Positions 33,374-42,289 of a stretch of 64,000 nt of DNA are shown in pieces. The stretch comes from Spirosoma aerolatum (lineage in GTDB: Bacteria > Bacteroidota > Bacteroidia > Cytophagales > Spirosomataceae). The notes under the pieces are model-generated. The model made no database searches and was not told the DNA's origin. It was given only the letters and a program-made list of their open reading frames with translations. Numbering within the stretch: position 1 is the stretch's first letter; every line of letters begins with the position of its first letter. The position numbers and the translations under genes are program-made. The stretch spans positions 3,421,001-3,485,000 of the forward strand of contig NZ_CP020104.1 of assembly GCF_002056795.1 (NCBI RefSeq), in the 5' to 3' direction.

Positions 33374-33838
33374 ATGGAAGAAGCGAAAGTTTTCATCAAT
33401 CCGATTTCACCGGATAAAGTTGCCGAATCGCCAGGATTGCTGGCCTATGCTCACTCGGTCGGTGGAGCCATCATTCGACCCGAAGACAAAGGTAAAATTA
33501 CAGGGCGGGCTGTAGCAGCCATGCGTGAGCAAACCGATATGCAGCTCAGTCAACTATATAAACAGATGCAGTTGCTGGCTGAGCAGGCTACGGCCATTCG
33601 GAATCGGGTCGAAATATCGGAGCGTATTTATGCGGCACAAATGAGTTTTGAACCCGTAGTTGGGCATACCTATTATTTTTATCAGCGTAAAAATGGTACA
33701 GACCTTCTCTCAATGGTGGCACCCAATGAATGGGGTCGTAAGTTTCCTTTTGAGCGTTGCCTCGCCACGGTCCGTATGATGGCCGATCATACGTGGGATG
33801 TGCAGTATCATGAAACAGAATTTTCAATGAGTGAATGA
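33374..33838 (+). CDS. DUF2452 family protein
   Basis: The 154-residue soluble protein matches the DUF2452 plan: INPISPDKVAESPGLLAYAHSVGGAIIRPEDKGKI at the start, a central helix, then GHTYYFYQRKNGTDLLSMVAPNEW. The function of the family is unknown. The final codons and stop are written in the 8-nt repeat that separates it from menB, 75 bp downstream on the same strand. Confidence 0.85.
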   Translation: MEEAKVFINPISPDKVAESPGLLAYAHSVGGAIIRPEDKGKITGRAVAAMREQTDMQLSQLYKQMQLLAEQATAIRNRVEISERIYAAQMSFEPVVGHTYYFYQRKNGTDLLSMVAPNEWGRKFPFERCLATVRMMADHTWDVQYHETEFSMSE

Positions 33839-33912
33839 TCGAATGAGTGAATTGTTGCGAACTTCGATTCGTTTGCCATTCAATCATTCGATCATTCAGT
33901 AATTCAATCATT
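33826..33912. repeat. 8-nt-unit inverted repeat between DUF2452 and menB
   Basis: The left arm (33832-33852) pairs with the right arm (33878-33898) over 21 bp with one mismatch. Units read GAATGATC, GAATGAGT on the left and ATTCAATC, ATTCGATC, ATTCAGTA on the right, with flanking partial units. The DUF2452 stop (33836-33838) is inside the left arm, and the right side runs up to the base before the menB ATG. Confidence 0.8.
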
Positions 33913-34737
33913 ATGACGAGTAACTACCCTTGGGAACCCATTAAAGAATACAAAGAAATCCTGTTCAGCTATTACGACGGGATTGCTAAAATCAGTATCA
34001 ACCGACCGCATAAGCGCAACGCCTTTACGCCATTGACCGTTAAGGAGATGTCGGAAGCGATGGAAATAGCCCGACAGGATGAACGGGTTGGCGTAATTAT
34101 CTTGACAGGTGAAGGGGGCGAAGCCTTCTGTTCAGGTGGTGATCAGTCGGTGCGCGGACATGGCGGGTACGTTGGGGAAGATAAAGTGCCACGATTGAAT
34201 GTATTGGACCTGCAAATGCAAATCCGTCGTATTCCAAAGCCTGTGATTGCAATGGTGGCGGGTTATGCTATTGGCGGTGGCCATGTTCTACACGTGATTT
34301 GCGATTTGTCGATTGCCGCCGAAAATGCACGCTTTGGCCAAACGGGTCCAAAGGTGGGATCATTCGATGGTGGCTTTGGCGCTTCATTCCTGGCCCGGGT
34401 GGTTGGCCAGAAAAAAGCCCGCGAAATCTGGTATTTGTGCGATCAATACGATGCGCAGGAGGCCCTGGAGATGGGGTTGGTCAATAAAGTTGTACCCCTT
34501 GAGCAATTGGAAGAGGTAACCATTAGCTGGTGCCGGAAAATTCTTGAAAAAAGCCCTATTGCCATTCGGATGCTGAAAGCATCGTTCAATGCTGAACTGG
34601 ATGGGCAGGCCGGTATACAACAGTTGGCTGGTGATGCCACGTTGCTCTATTATCTGTCGGAGGAGGCCAAAGAAGGAAAAGACGCGTTTTTGGAAAAGCG
34701 TAAACCTGACTTCAGTAAGTTTCCAAAATTTCCATAA
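33913..34737 (+). CDS. menB: 1,4-dihydroxy-2-naphthoyl-CoA synthase
   Basis: Starting at the ATG at 33913 the protein has 274 residues, the normal MenB size; an open frame extends upstream into the repeat but has no family similarity. Crotonase-fold features are present: [13 protein letters not shown] (28-40), oxyanion-hole [14 protein letters not shown] (73-86), and [16 protein letters not shown] (141-156), which is specific to MenB. It closes the naphthoate ring in menaquinone synthesis. Co-occurrence with a MenE-like gene nearby supports the pathway. Confidence 0.95.
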   Translation: MTSNYPWEPIKEYKEILFSYYDGIAKISINRPHKRNAFTPLTVKEMSEAMEIARQDERVGVIILTGEGGEAFCSGGDQSVRGHGGYVGEDKVPRLNVLDLQMQIRRIPKPVIAMVAGYAIGGGHVLHVICDLSIAAENARFGQTGPKVGSFDGGFGASFLARVVGQKKAREIWYLCDQYDAQEALEMGLVNKVVPLEQLEEVTISWCRKILEKSPIAIRMLKASFNAELDGQAGIQQLAGDATLLYYLSEEAKEGKDAFLEKRKPDFSKFPKFP

Positions 34738-34932
34738 TAGGGAAAAAAATCCGCTATACGGTTTACAGTAAACGAATACGAAGGTATTATCCTATTGTGA
34801 ACCGCGTAGCGGAAACCAATCAGTTACTTTCTACCTATTTATCCGTATTTGATATGGTCTATCGCTAAGAATGTCATAGATTTGGCCTAAAATTTAAATT
34901 TATCAGGGACGTTCAGGGGCCACTTTAGTTAT

Positions 34933-34956
34933 GTATGAATAATTAGTTATTCATAC
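34933..34956. promoter_or_regulatory. palindromic operator candidate upstream of the response regulator
   Basis: GTATGAATAA (34933-34942) and TTATTCATAC (34947-34956) form a perfect 10-bp inverted repeat with a 4-nt centre. The right half runs into a TACTTTG sequence resembling a -7 box, 18 nt before the ATG. The placement suits repression or autoregulation. Confidence 0.4.
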
Positions 34957-34973
34957 TTTGGAAATCTCAACTT

Positions 34974-35417
34974 ATGACAACATCATCTCTACCCAAAAGT
35001 GACCCTAGTCGAGTAGTGTATTTAGTAGACGATGATGAGGAAGATGCCATTCTGTTTGAAATGGCCATTCATGAAATTATTCCCAATTGTCGTTTACGCA
35101 TTTTTTACAATGGCCTGATTCTTCTGGAGGTATTGGCTGATCCAACAGCCAGACCCCATTTGATTTTTCTGGACATGCATATGCCATACCCCGACGGGCT
35201 GGAAATTCTAATGAACCTAAAGATTAACCGACAATGGGCCGACATTCCGGTTATTATGCTAACGGGCGTTGAAGATGTCGATAAAGTGTCGCTGGCCTAT
35301 CAACTAGGAGCTCAATCCGTTATTGTGAAACCCTCTACCCACAGTCAACTGCTGGATATTGTCATTAGTATTCGGGAGTACTGGTTTAAGACAGTTCGCC
35401 TTCCGGGTCAGGCTTAG
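34974..35417 (+). CDS. single-domain response regulator
   Basis: The 147-residue protein is a receiver domain only, with acidic pocket Asp19-Asp21, phospho-acceptor Asp67 in FLDMHMP, Thr97 in MLTG and Lys119 in VKPS. It has no output domain, so it must act by protein contact or in a phosphorelay. A histidine kinase gene lies 0.5 kb further on the opposite strand and could be its partner. The gene's end overlaps the convergent unknown gene by 32 bp. Confidence 0.9.
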   Translation: MTTSSLPKSDPSRVVYLVDDDEEDAILFEMAIHEIIPNCRLRIFYNGLILLEVLADPTARPHLIFLDMHMPYPDGLEILMNLKINRQWADIPVIMLTGVEDVDKVSLAYQLGAQSVIVKPSTHSQLLDIVISIREYWFKTVRLPGQA

Positions 35418-35790
35418 TGGGAATTACGTGCTGTTCGATATGCTCGAGGGACTTCAGATAATCCATCAGTTCCTGCTCACTACCGAAAAGCTTGGGTTCT
35501 TTCACAGGTAATTTCAATTTCAGCGGCATTTTGACCAGATCTTCATACTGGCCGATTGGCTTAAGTTCGTATACGGCGGTTGCTACTTTCAATTCATAGA
35601 CATCCACCGGCTGATCGATCACACTCATTTCCTCCAGTCGGCCATCGAAGAAAATACGCTCAATCTGGGCCTCGAAATAAGGGTAGGTGGGCCCTTTCTC
35701 ATCCTGACGCCGTTGGCCGTGCTCCTGATTGACATAAACAGTAGCACCTACTTTGAAAGGAAGTTCAATCGGAGTAAACGTAATCGTCAT
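35386..35790 (-). CDS. hypothetical protein
   Basis: The 134-residue soluble protein begins with strand-rich sequence (ITFTPIELPFKVGATVYVNQEHG) and ends with a helix, ELMDYLKSLEHIEQHV, and an acidic tail. The early part resembles a small beta-barrel, but no family is recognised. The 3' end overlaps the response regulator coding region by 32 bp on the other strand. A TATCTTTG element lies about 50 nt upstream. Confidence 0.6.
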   Translation of the reverse strand: MTITFTPIELPFKVGATVYVNQEHGQRRQDEKGPTYPYFEAQIERIFFDGRLEEMSVIDQPVDVYELKVATAVYELKPIGQYEDLVKMPLKLKLPVKEPKLFGSEQELMDYLKSLEHIEQHVIPTKPDPEGELS

Positions 35791-35840
35791 AACGGTAAAA
35801 AATTTAGCGGTTCCAAGGTAGCCATCTTGTGTACGATTGC

Positions 35841-35848
35841 CAAAGATA
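35841..35848 (-). promoter_or_regulatory. -7 element for the 134-residue unknown gene
   Basis: Minus-strand TATCTTTG matches TAnnTTTG and lies about 50 nt upstream of the start. No -33 box is clear. Confidence 0.35.
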
Positions 35849-35909
35849 TGTTATAAGACGTATATGGTTTAGTAAATAAGTTGATAATTATATACGTTTT
35901 ATAAGACTG

Positions 35910-37781
35910 TTAATCGGATGCAGGCAGAGTAATCGTAAACTCGGTGAATTGTCCGTATTCGGTAGATAGAGTTAATGTGCCGCCGTAGCCTTTCGTGATA
36001 ATATCATAGCTGAGCGATAAGCCCAGTCCAGTGCCAACTCCGTTGGGCTTGGTTGTGAAAAAAGGCTGATATATTTTTTCTCGGACTGCCTCAGGGATTC
36101 CTGTGCCATTGTCCCAGATCGAGAGCAGGATATACTTTCCCCTGCGTTCTGAATGGACTCGTAGCTCTGGTGTAAAACCGGTTGGATTTAAGGCAAGTTT
36201 CTGTTGAAGGGCATAAAAAGCATTGGTGTACAGATTGATTAAAACCCGGCTAATTTCCTGCTGTACTACATTCGTCAGACCCAGGTTCGTATCGAGTTCA
36301 GTCGTTAGATTGGCTTCGAATGTAGAATCGTTTCGTTGTATCGTATGATAGGTCAGCCGGAGTTGCTCTTCTGCCAGGCTGTTAAGGTCCGTTGGCTCTT
36401 TTTCGCCCGTAACTTTTCGGCTGTGTTCGAGCATGCCTTTTACAATTGCTGAAGCCCGCCCACCATGTTGGGTGATTTTCTGGAGGTTCTGTTTCAGATC
36501 GGCTAGTAACTCCGCCTGTAACTCATCGATTGGGCCGGTTTCGTGCTGAACCTCTACAAGCTCATCGACTAACTCGGCGGATACTTCCGAAAAGTTATTA
36601 ACGAAGTTTAACGGGTTCTGAATTTCATGAGCAATACCGGCGGTCAGTTCGCCGAGTGCGGCCATTTTCTCAGACTGAATAAGCTGGTTTTGTGTTGTTT
36701 TTAGCTCACTAAGGGTATGTTGAAGGGCTTCTTTCTGGTCATGTAACTGCTGGTTTGTTCGCATACGTTGCCGATTTGATCGGATCAGCGTAATCGAAAA
36801 GGCTAGTAGCAGGAAAGCCAGACCGACCAGGAGTAACAATAGCTGACGTTGTTGCAGGGCATCCTGTTCACGAAGTTTGCGTTCGGCGACCAGCAGTTTG
36901 ATCTGGGCTTCTTTCTTTTGACTGGTTTGCCGGAATTTAATAGCGGCCAGTTGACGGGCCGTTACTTCTGCCGCCAGACTATCTTTGTAGGCAGTATACT
37001 GTACATAATAGTTATAGGCCTGTGCGTAATCGCCACGTTGGGCAAATCTCTGACTCAGTTGATGACTCGAATCCCGGATCTTCTTCTTTTCGGTTAATTT
37101 CGTGAGGTCGGGCGAGGGTTGACCACTTAGCCTGACCAAACTATCGAGCCAACTTTCCGTAAAGTGTATAGAAGAAGGTGGTGTAAACTGAGTGGATTTT
37201 TCGGGATTAAATCGATGGGAGGGTAGATTAGGTCGTGCTGTCGGGAAAGGGGTTTTGGATAGTTCATCGTTATTCGGTTGGAAGAACCGCCCTCTTTGTG
37301 GCTTTTCTTTCCTCCTGACTGCAGCCTGTTTCATACTTATGCTTAAGGCATGGACGACAGGTAGCAAACGAGCATTCGTATCCTGCTTCATCAAATCTCC
37401 TGCCATTGATAGGGCCCAGCTAACCTCTCGAACGTCGAGTAATTGGGCTGCCAAAGATAGGGCTTCGGCCTGGAGTGTATTGGCCGTTTGTGATTGACTA
37501 CCTTCCTGCCGTTGACTACTGGCTAACTGGCAAAGTGCCACAAGTTGGCTTGCGCGATCATTGAGCCGACGGGCAGCTCGAAGCAGCGAGTCGGCAGTGA
37601 AGGGATTAAGTGGTCGATTGTTTAGTTGCAGGTTTTTTCGCAACCATTTGATCTGGGCAATGGAAGCGGAGGGCGTAGTGAGGCTATCTCTCTGGATAGC
37701 TTGCGCTACGCCTTTAGGTGTTGCCTGAGAGAAGATAGCTAAGATTAGCAGGAAGTAGCCGATAAAATCCCTGACTCGCAT
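35910..37781 (-). CDS. TPR-like membrane sensor histidine kinase
   Basis: The 623-residue protein has a signal or anchor at residues 5-20 and a helical, TPR-like extracytoplasmic region to about 305. One membrane span (312-333) and a coiled coil follow. The kinase core has phospho-acceptor His385 in GELTAGIAHEIQNPLNF, then ATPase motifs NLYTNAFYAL, WDNGTGIP, FFTTK and GTGLGLSLSYDI. It ends without a receiver domain. It probably senses an envelope signal, and the stand-alone receiver gene 0.5 kb away is a candidate partner. Confidence 0.88.
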   Translation of the reverse strand: MRVRDFIGYFLLILAIFSQATPKGVAQAIQRDSLTTPSASIAQIKWLRKNLQLNNRPLNPFTADSLLRAARRLNDRASQLVALCQLASSQRQEGSQSQTANTLQAEALSLAAQLLDVREVSWALSMAGDLMKQDTNARLLPVVHALSISMKQAAVRRKEKPQRGRFFQPNNDELSKTPFPTARPNLPSHRFNPEKSTQFTPPSSIHFTESWLDSLVRLSGQPSPDLTKLTEKKKIRDSSHQLSQRFAQRGDYAQAYNYYVQYTAYKDSLAAEVTARQLAAIKFRQTSQKKEAQIKLLVAERKLREQDALQQRQLLLLLVGLAFLLLAFSITLIRSNRQRMRTNQQLHDQKEALQHTLSELKTTQNQLIQSEKMAALGELTAGIAHEIQNPLNFVNNFSEVSAELVDELVEVQHETGPIDELQAELLADLKQNLQKITQHGGRASAIVKGMLEHSRKVTGEKEPTDLNSLAEEQLRLTYHTIQRNDSTFEANLTTELDTNLGLTNVVQQEISRVLINLYTNAFYALQQKLALNPTGFTPELRVHSERRGKYILLSIWDNGTGIPEAVREKIYQPFFTTKPNGVGTGLGLSLSYDIITKGYGGTLTLSTEYGQFTEFTITLPASD

Positions 37782-37918
37782 AACGACTTCCAGACGACAG
37801 TAAATTGAAATTGATCAGCGAAAGATAAAAAAAACCTTTACAAATAATAGCAACTAGCTAGGTACATGCCTGATGGTGCTGAACCTCGCCACGAATTAGT
37901 ACCATCAGGGCTATAAAT

Positions 37919-37950
37919 AGATTTGGCCTCATCGAAATGAGGCCAAATCT
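37919..37950 (-). terminator. stem-loop after the outer-membrane barrel gene
   Basis: AGATTTGGCCTCAT (37919-37932) and ATGAGGCCAAATCT (37937-37950) form a perfect 14-bp stem with a 4-nt loop, 30 bp past the minus-strand stop at 37981. The T run is weak. A second, smaller repeat, CCTGATGGT (37869-37877) with ACCATCAGG (37901-37909), lies beyond it. Confidence 0.65.
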
Positions 37951-37980
37951 GTTTACAAACTATAGTGTTCAAAAGCTATC

Positions 37981-40626
37981 TTATGAACGAGGGCGACCGC
38001 CACCACCAGCAGCCGGGGCTGCCTGTTGCTGACCATCGTTGCCGCCACCGCCTTCACCTTTTACATCGTCATTTTCAATCGACTTCTTCCGCTTGCTGTC
38101 GACGAACTTCATCTTACCAATTTTGTAGCTAAAGGTTAGCCGAACACCAGCGTTATAGAAGCTATTGACACTCGATTGACTTAGGATGGACGAGCTTGAT
38201 TCCGAACGAACGGTGAAGGGATGGTTCAGGAAGTTTTCGGCAACCAGGCCAATGCTTCCCTTTTTCTGAGCGATTTCTTTCCGGAAACCGATGTTATAAA
38301 AGGCAAACGAACCCTGATAGCCTTGTAACTGAATCCGGCGTCCCATCATACCACCACCGCCCTGAAGTCCCCAGCCATTTCCAATGGTATAGGTGCCGAA
38401 GAGCCGTCCGCCCAGTACCCAGCCGGAATTTGAGGCCGCATAAATCGGGTTTGCGTTGTTGTTGGTCAGGTTAACATGCATCAGATCGAAGCCACCATTG
38501 AGCTGGAGTTTTGATGAGAGGTTGATATTCCCGAACACGTTCATGCCATAGGTATCTTCGTAGCCGACGTTCTGGTAGTTAGTCCGAATAGCTGTTTGGG
38601 CCACATTGTTTACCAGTACCGTAGCCGTGTCGCGCACGCTGGTGATTTCGTTGTTGGTCCGACGGGCAAAGAGTGAAGTGGTCAGATAAACGGCTTTCAA
38701 CGGCATGGATAAGCTCAACTCCACGTTGTCGGTCAGCTCGGGCGATAAGTAGGGGTTCCCCTGGCTTATGTTTGTTGGGTTCGACGAGTTGACGTTTGGA
38801 TTCAGGAACTGGATCCCAGGGCGTTGAATCCGGCGGTTGTAGGCCAGCTTCAGGGTTTTGTTCCCTTTCAGGCTCTTCGAAATATTGATACTGGGTACCA
38901 GATTACCGTAGTTCGACAGGGAGATGGGCGTGCCAGTTTGTTCGGATCCAAACCGGGCATCCAACAGCGTATATTCATACCGCGCTCCCGCTTTCAGCGT
39001 GAATTTTTTAGGTAACGCTGCCGTAATCGAAGCATAGGCGCCCAGAATTTGCTGTTGGTAATTCAGTGAATTGTTTTGCCGGGTATTGTCGACAACGTAA
39101 TCGCCTGTGGCACCTTGAGCCAGAAAATAGGTATAGTCGCTATTAACTTGACGGAGGATGCCTTTGCCACCAAATTCGAGCAGTGTTTTCTGACTCAACG
39201 GTGTCTGGTAATCAATCTGTAAGGTTGATTCTTTATTCTGACTGGGGTTGTCGTTCCGCTGCCGCGACAGAATGGTATGCATATCGGTTGGGCTGAGCAG
39301 ATCGGCCGTAAAATCATTCTGACGGTTGTTTTGGCTAAAAAGTCCCAGGATGCTTAGTTCCTGTTGAGGTTTGTATGTTTTGGTATACGTGACATTGGCA
39401 TCCAGATTGCCGTTAATGTCTTTTGTTGAAACGTCCCGTAAATTCAGAACGGGATTGCTGACACCCGGCAAGTAGGTGGTTGTCAGCAGCCCATTTTGCG
39501 TTGAGGTGCCATTGCGGGCTCCGTAGCGTACGCTAGCTGTCAGCGACGTATTTTTGTCAATGTCATAATCCCAGCCCAACTGATAGTTACCAAACAGCCG
39601 CTGTGTAAGGGTACTGGCATTCTGAATCGTAACCTGGTTGCCATTGGCCGTTTTGGTGGTCTGGGTATTTTCAAATTCACCTTTTACATTGTACTCGGCC
39701 CGTCCGAAGCCGCTGAGCGAAAATCCCATTTTGCCGGTGCGGTAATTGGCATTCAAACCCAGGTTCGAGCCGCGGTTGCCCACTCCACTGTTTACGTCAA
39801 GTGTCAGACCCTGTAAAGTCGTTTTCTTGGTCACGATGTTAATGATACCTCCCGATCCTTCAGCATCGTACTTAGCCGACGGGCTGGTAATGACTTCAAC
39901 GCTCTTGATCATGTCGGCCGGAATCTGTTTCAATGCATCGGCGACGCTACTGGCGACAATGGTACTAGGCTTGTTGTTGATCAACACCTGAATGTTGCTA
40001 CTACCCCGAAGGGTCAGGTTCCCGTCGAGATCAACCGTGAGCATGGGGACTTTCCGCATTACATCCGAAGCGTCTCCACCTTTGGTGGTTACATCTTTTT
40101 CGGCATTGTACACCAGGCGGTCCACCCTTTCTTCAATCATCGACGCCTGACCTGTTACGGTGGCTTCGGCCAGTGTGCGGACATCAGGGGGGAGATTTAT
40201 AACCCCTACATTGATTTCGGAACCTTTGGCAATCGTAATCGGAGCCGACAGACGGTTCTTATAACCGATGAAGGAGTATTGCAGTTTGTAGGTGCCTGGA
40301 GCCAGTTTCGATAGTGTAAATCGTCCTTTTTCATCGGCTGTGGTACCGTCGATTGGCTTGTTGGTTTGGGTATTGATCAGGGCTATGGTAGCGTATTCGA
40401 CGGGTTTGCTGGTCGTTGAATCCATCAGGATACCTGAGATCTTACCATTTCCTTTAGGCTGTGTATCAGTATCGGTTCCTGGAATGAATGTTTTTTCTTT
40501 TTTCTGGCCAAATCCATCCTGGCCGCCTGGTCCGCCAAATCGCCCACCACCGGGTCCACCGCCCCCAGGGCCGAATTGAGCAAAAGCTGTACTGCTTATA
40601 AACAATAAAAGAAGTATTTTTTTCAT
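37981..40626 (-). CDS. outer-membrane beta-barrel protein with CarboxypepD_reg and plug domains
   Basis: The 881-residue protein has a signal peptide (residues 1-16) and then a Gly/Pro-rich stretch (FGPGGGGPGGGRFGGPGG). A carboxypeptidase-regulatory-like domain follows (about 63-150, ISGILMDSTTSKPVEYATIALI), then a TonB plug-like domain (RKVPMLTVDLDGNLTLRGSSNIQVLINNKPS). A long barrel of the OMP_b-brl_3 type ends RLTFSYKIGKMKF. A second Gly-rich, Arg-containing tail lies at the very C-terminus. It would sit in the outer membrane and move or bind an unknown substrate. No SusD-like partner is adjacent. Confidence 0.87.
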   Translation of the reverse strand: MKKILLLLFISSTAFAQFGPGGGGPGGGRFGGPGGQDGFGQKKEKTFIPGTDTDTQPKGNGKISGILMDSTTSKPVEYATIALINTQTNKPIDGTTADEKGRFTLSKLAPGTYKLQYSFIGYKNRLSAPITIAKGSEINVGVINLPPDVRTLAEATVTGQASMIEERVDRLVYNAEKDVTTKGGDASDVMRKVPMLTVDLDGNLTLRGSSNIQVLINNKPSTIVASSVADALKQIPADMIKSVEVITSPSAKYDAEGSGGIINIVTKKTTLQGLTLDVNSGVGNRGSNLGLNANYRTGKMGFSLSGFGRAEYNVKGEFENTQTTKTANGNQVTIQNASTLTQRLFGNYQLGWDYDIDKNTSLTASVRYGARNGTSTQNGLLTTTYLPGVSNPVLNLRDVSTKDINGNLDANVTYTKTYKPQQELSILGLFSQNNRQNDFTADLLSPTDMHTILSRQRNDNPSQNKESTLQIDYQTPLSQKTLLEFGGKGILRQVNSDYTYFLAQGATGDYVVDNTRQNNSLNYQQQILGAYASITAALPKKFTLKAGARYEYTLLDARFGSEQTGTPISLSNYGNLVPSINISKSLKGNKTLKLAYNRRIQRPGIQFLNPNVNSSNPTNISQGNPYLSPELTDNVELSLSMPLKAVYLTTSLFARRTNNEITSVRDTATVLVNNVAQTAIRTNYQNVGYEDTYGMNVFGNINLSSKLQLNGGFDLMHVNLTNNNANPIYAASNSGWVLGGRLFGTYTIGNGWGLQGGGGMMGRRIQLQGYQGSFAFYNIGFRKEIAQKKGSIGLVAENFLNHPFTVRSESSSSILSQSSVNSFYNAGVRLTFSYKIGKMKFVDSKRKKSIENDDVKGEGGGGNDGQQQAAPAAGGGGRPRS

Positions 40627-40749
40627 GGTAGTACTCCGCTGTAGTGAGGTGCTTTTTCGTTGGGACGAAATTGCTACGGAGTATCATCGCCAGAAAATGA
40701 ATGTTGCCGAATGCCCGATTTTGGGTGGTGGATCGGGGTTTTTGAACTT

Positions 40750-40757
40750 CAAAAATA
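40750..40757 (-). promoter_or_regulatory. -7 element for the barrel gene
   Basis: Minus-strand TATTTTTG matches TAnnTTTG, about 124 nt before the start codon. Confidence 0.4.
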
Positions 40758-40840
40758 ATTATGGTTGATTTTCAGGCTGAAATGAGATGGTCTATTAAGT
40801 TACATGTATTGTCGTTTGTAATTTGCTGATTATCAATTGG

Positions 40841-40895
40841 TATTAATCATAAATGCCAGAATTTCACTAAGTGATTCTGGCATTTATGATTAATA
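40841..40895 (-). terminator. long perfect hairpin downstream of lepB
   Basis: Arms 40841-40862 and 40874-40895 are exact reverse complements over 22 bp with an 11-nt centre that can pair further. It lies 76 bp past the minus-strand lepB stop. It could be a terminator, though the stem is twice the usual length and no long T run follows. Confidence 0.65.
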
Positions 40896-40970
40896 AGTAT
40901 ATCTACTGGCTAGGCTAATTCGGCACATTGCACGATACACAGGAGAAATCTATTCCCATCGAAGGCATCC

Positions 40971-42140
40971 TTAATTGATCAATCGGAACAGGTGATTCCA
41001 GCGGATTTTGTGCCATACGTCGGCCGGGACCGGATCGATAGACATCCAGACAAACACGGCCTTACCGATAATATGGTCGGCCGGAACAAAGCCCCAATAA
41101 CGCGAGTCTTCCGAGTTGTGTCGGTTGTCGCCCATCATGAAATAGTAGCCTTGTTTGAAGGTATACGACGTAATTGGCTGGCCGTTGATTTGAATGCTGG
41201 TGGCAGTTATCTCTACTTTTCCATTGCCTTCATACCGTTCAATGACAGGGCCATATACCGCAATCGTTTGTTTGTTAATTGGAATGGTCATGCCCTCTTT
41301 CGGAACCTTGAGCGGCCCAAAATTATCCTGATTCCAGGCATAGGCTGAACTTCCGTAAATACCGGGCCCTACCTGACCAGCAGGTTCCGTCATCGGCTCG
41401 ATGCCTTTCACCCAGTCGAATCCCCTGAATTTGGTAATCATGTGTTGGGTGGTATTGACCCGATAACCGACCAGTTTATACGTTTTCGTGGTATCGTTGT
41501 AAACGGCAAGGGGTTGCCAATTGATGAAAGGCCCCTCCGGCGATTTGAAATCATTCACGATGTCGTACTTGCGAAAAAAGCGCTCGTCAAGCTCTTCGGT
41601 TGTTTTAAGAAAGTAAGTAGTTTGCGCCCGTTCGGGAGTAGGCATCACCTTGCCGTTCACATAAACCTGCTCCTGCCGGATTTCGATAACATCGCCCGGA
41701 ATACCAATGCAGCGCTTGATAAAATCAGTTTTCAGGTCGGTAGGGTAGTCCGTTTCGCCCGTTTTAGGTGGTGGGTAATTGAAAACGACTACATCCCCAT
41801 TTTTGACGCTCGTAAAGCCCGGCAAACGATAAATGGGTAACTGAATCGCTTTGCTGAACGACGGAATTTCAGTGCCCCAGATTTTCTGATGGGTAAGCGG
41901 AACCTGTAACGGCGTTTTTGGAGTCCGTACACCATAGTGAAGCTTACTGACGAACAGATAGTCGCCCACCATCAGGTCACTCTCCATGGAAGGGGTCGGA
42001 ATGGCGAAGGCTTCAAAGGTCAGGAACCGGATAAGGGTGGCGGCAATGACCGCAAACAGAATCGAGTCGAGCCATTCCCGAAGGGGCGACTTTTTAGGTT
42101 TAATAGCTTTACCAGTGGTCTCTGTTTTCTTGCCAAACAT
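40971..42140 (-). CDS. lepB: signal peptidase I
   Basis: The 389-residue enzyme cleaves signal peptides at the outer face of the inner membrane. One membrane anchor (about 26-46) precedes catalytic Ser51 in IPTPSMESDLMVGD. The catalytic Lys142 is in DFIKRCIGIPGD, and the box MMGDNRHNSEDSRYWG is near the C-terminus. It is longer than E. coli LepB because of an insertion between the Lys box and the C-terminal box, common in Bacteroidota. It is a single gene between two intergenic regions. Confidence 0.95.
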   Translation of the reverse strand: MFGKKTETTGKAIKPKKSPLREWLDSILFAVIAATLIRFLTFEAFAIPTPSMESDLMVGDYLFVSKLHYGVRTPKTPLQVPLTHQKIWGTEIPSFSKAIQLPIYRLPGFTSVKNGDVVVFNYPPPKTGETDYPTDLKTDFIKRCIGIPGDVIEIRQEQVYVNGKVMPTPERAQTTYFLKTTEELDERFFRKYDIVNDFKSPEGPFINWQPLAVYNDTTKTYKLVGYRVNTTQHMITKFRGFDWVKGIEPMTEPAGQVGPGIYGSSAYAWNQDNFGPLKVPKEGMTIPINKQTIAVYGPVIERYEGNGKVEITATSIQINGQPITSYTFKQGYYFMMGDNRHNSEDSRYWGFVPADHIIGKAVFVWMSIDPVPADVWHKIRWNHLFRLIN

Positions 42141-42289
42141 AAAGAGTGCGTAAATTATGCGTTTGATTTATAGCGGTCTGTAATGGAACGATTTGACTAC
42201 TGATGAAATATACAGGCAAAGTGTATGGGGTAGCATCTATTTTACATAGATGGCTCTATAGTAGGTTGATTGTCGGGAAGTAGAGCGAT

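Larger units (their letters stand above)
40627..40970. other. 344-bp region between the barrel gene and signal peptidase gene
   Basis: No gene is seen. The left part holds the leader and a -7 element (40750) of the minus-strand barrel gene. The right part holds a 22-bp perfect hairpin (40841-40895) downstream of the signal peptidase gene. A leader of about 115 nt would precede the barrel gene. Confidence 0.6.
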
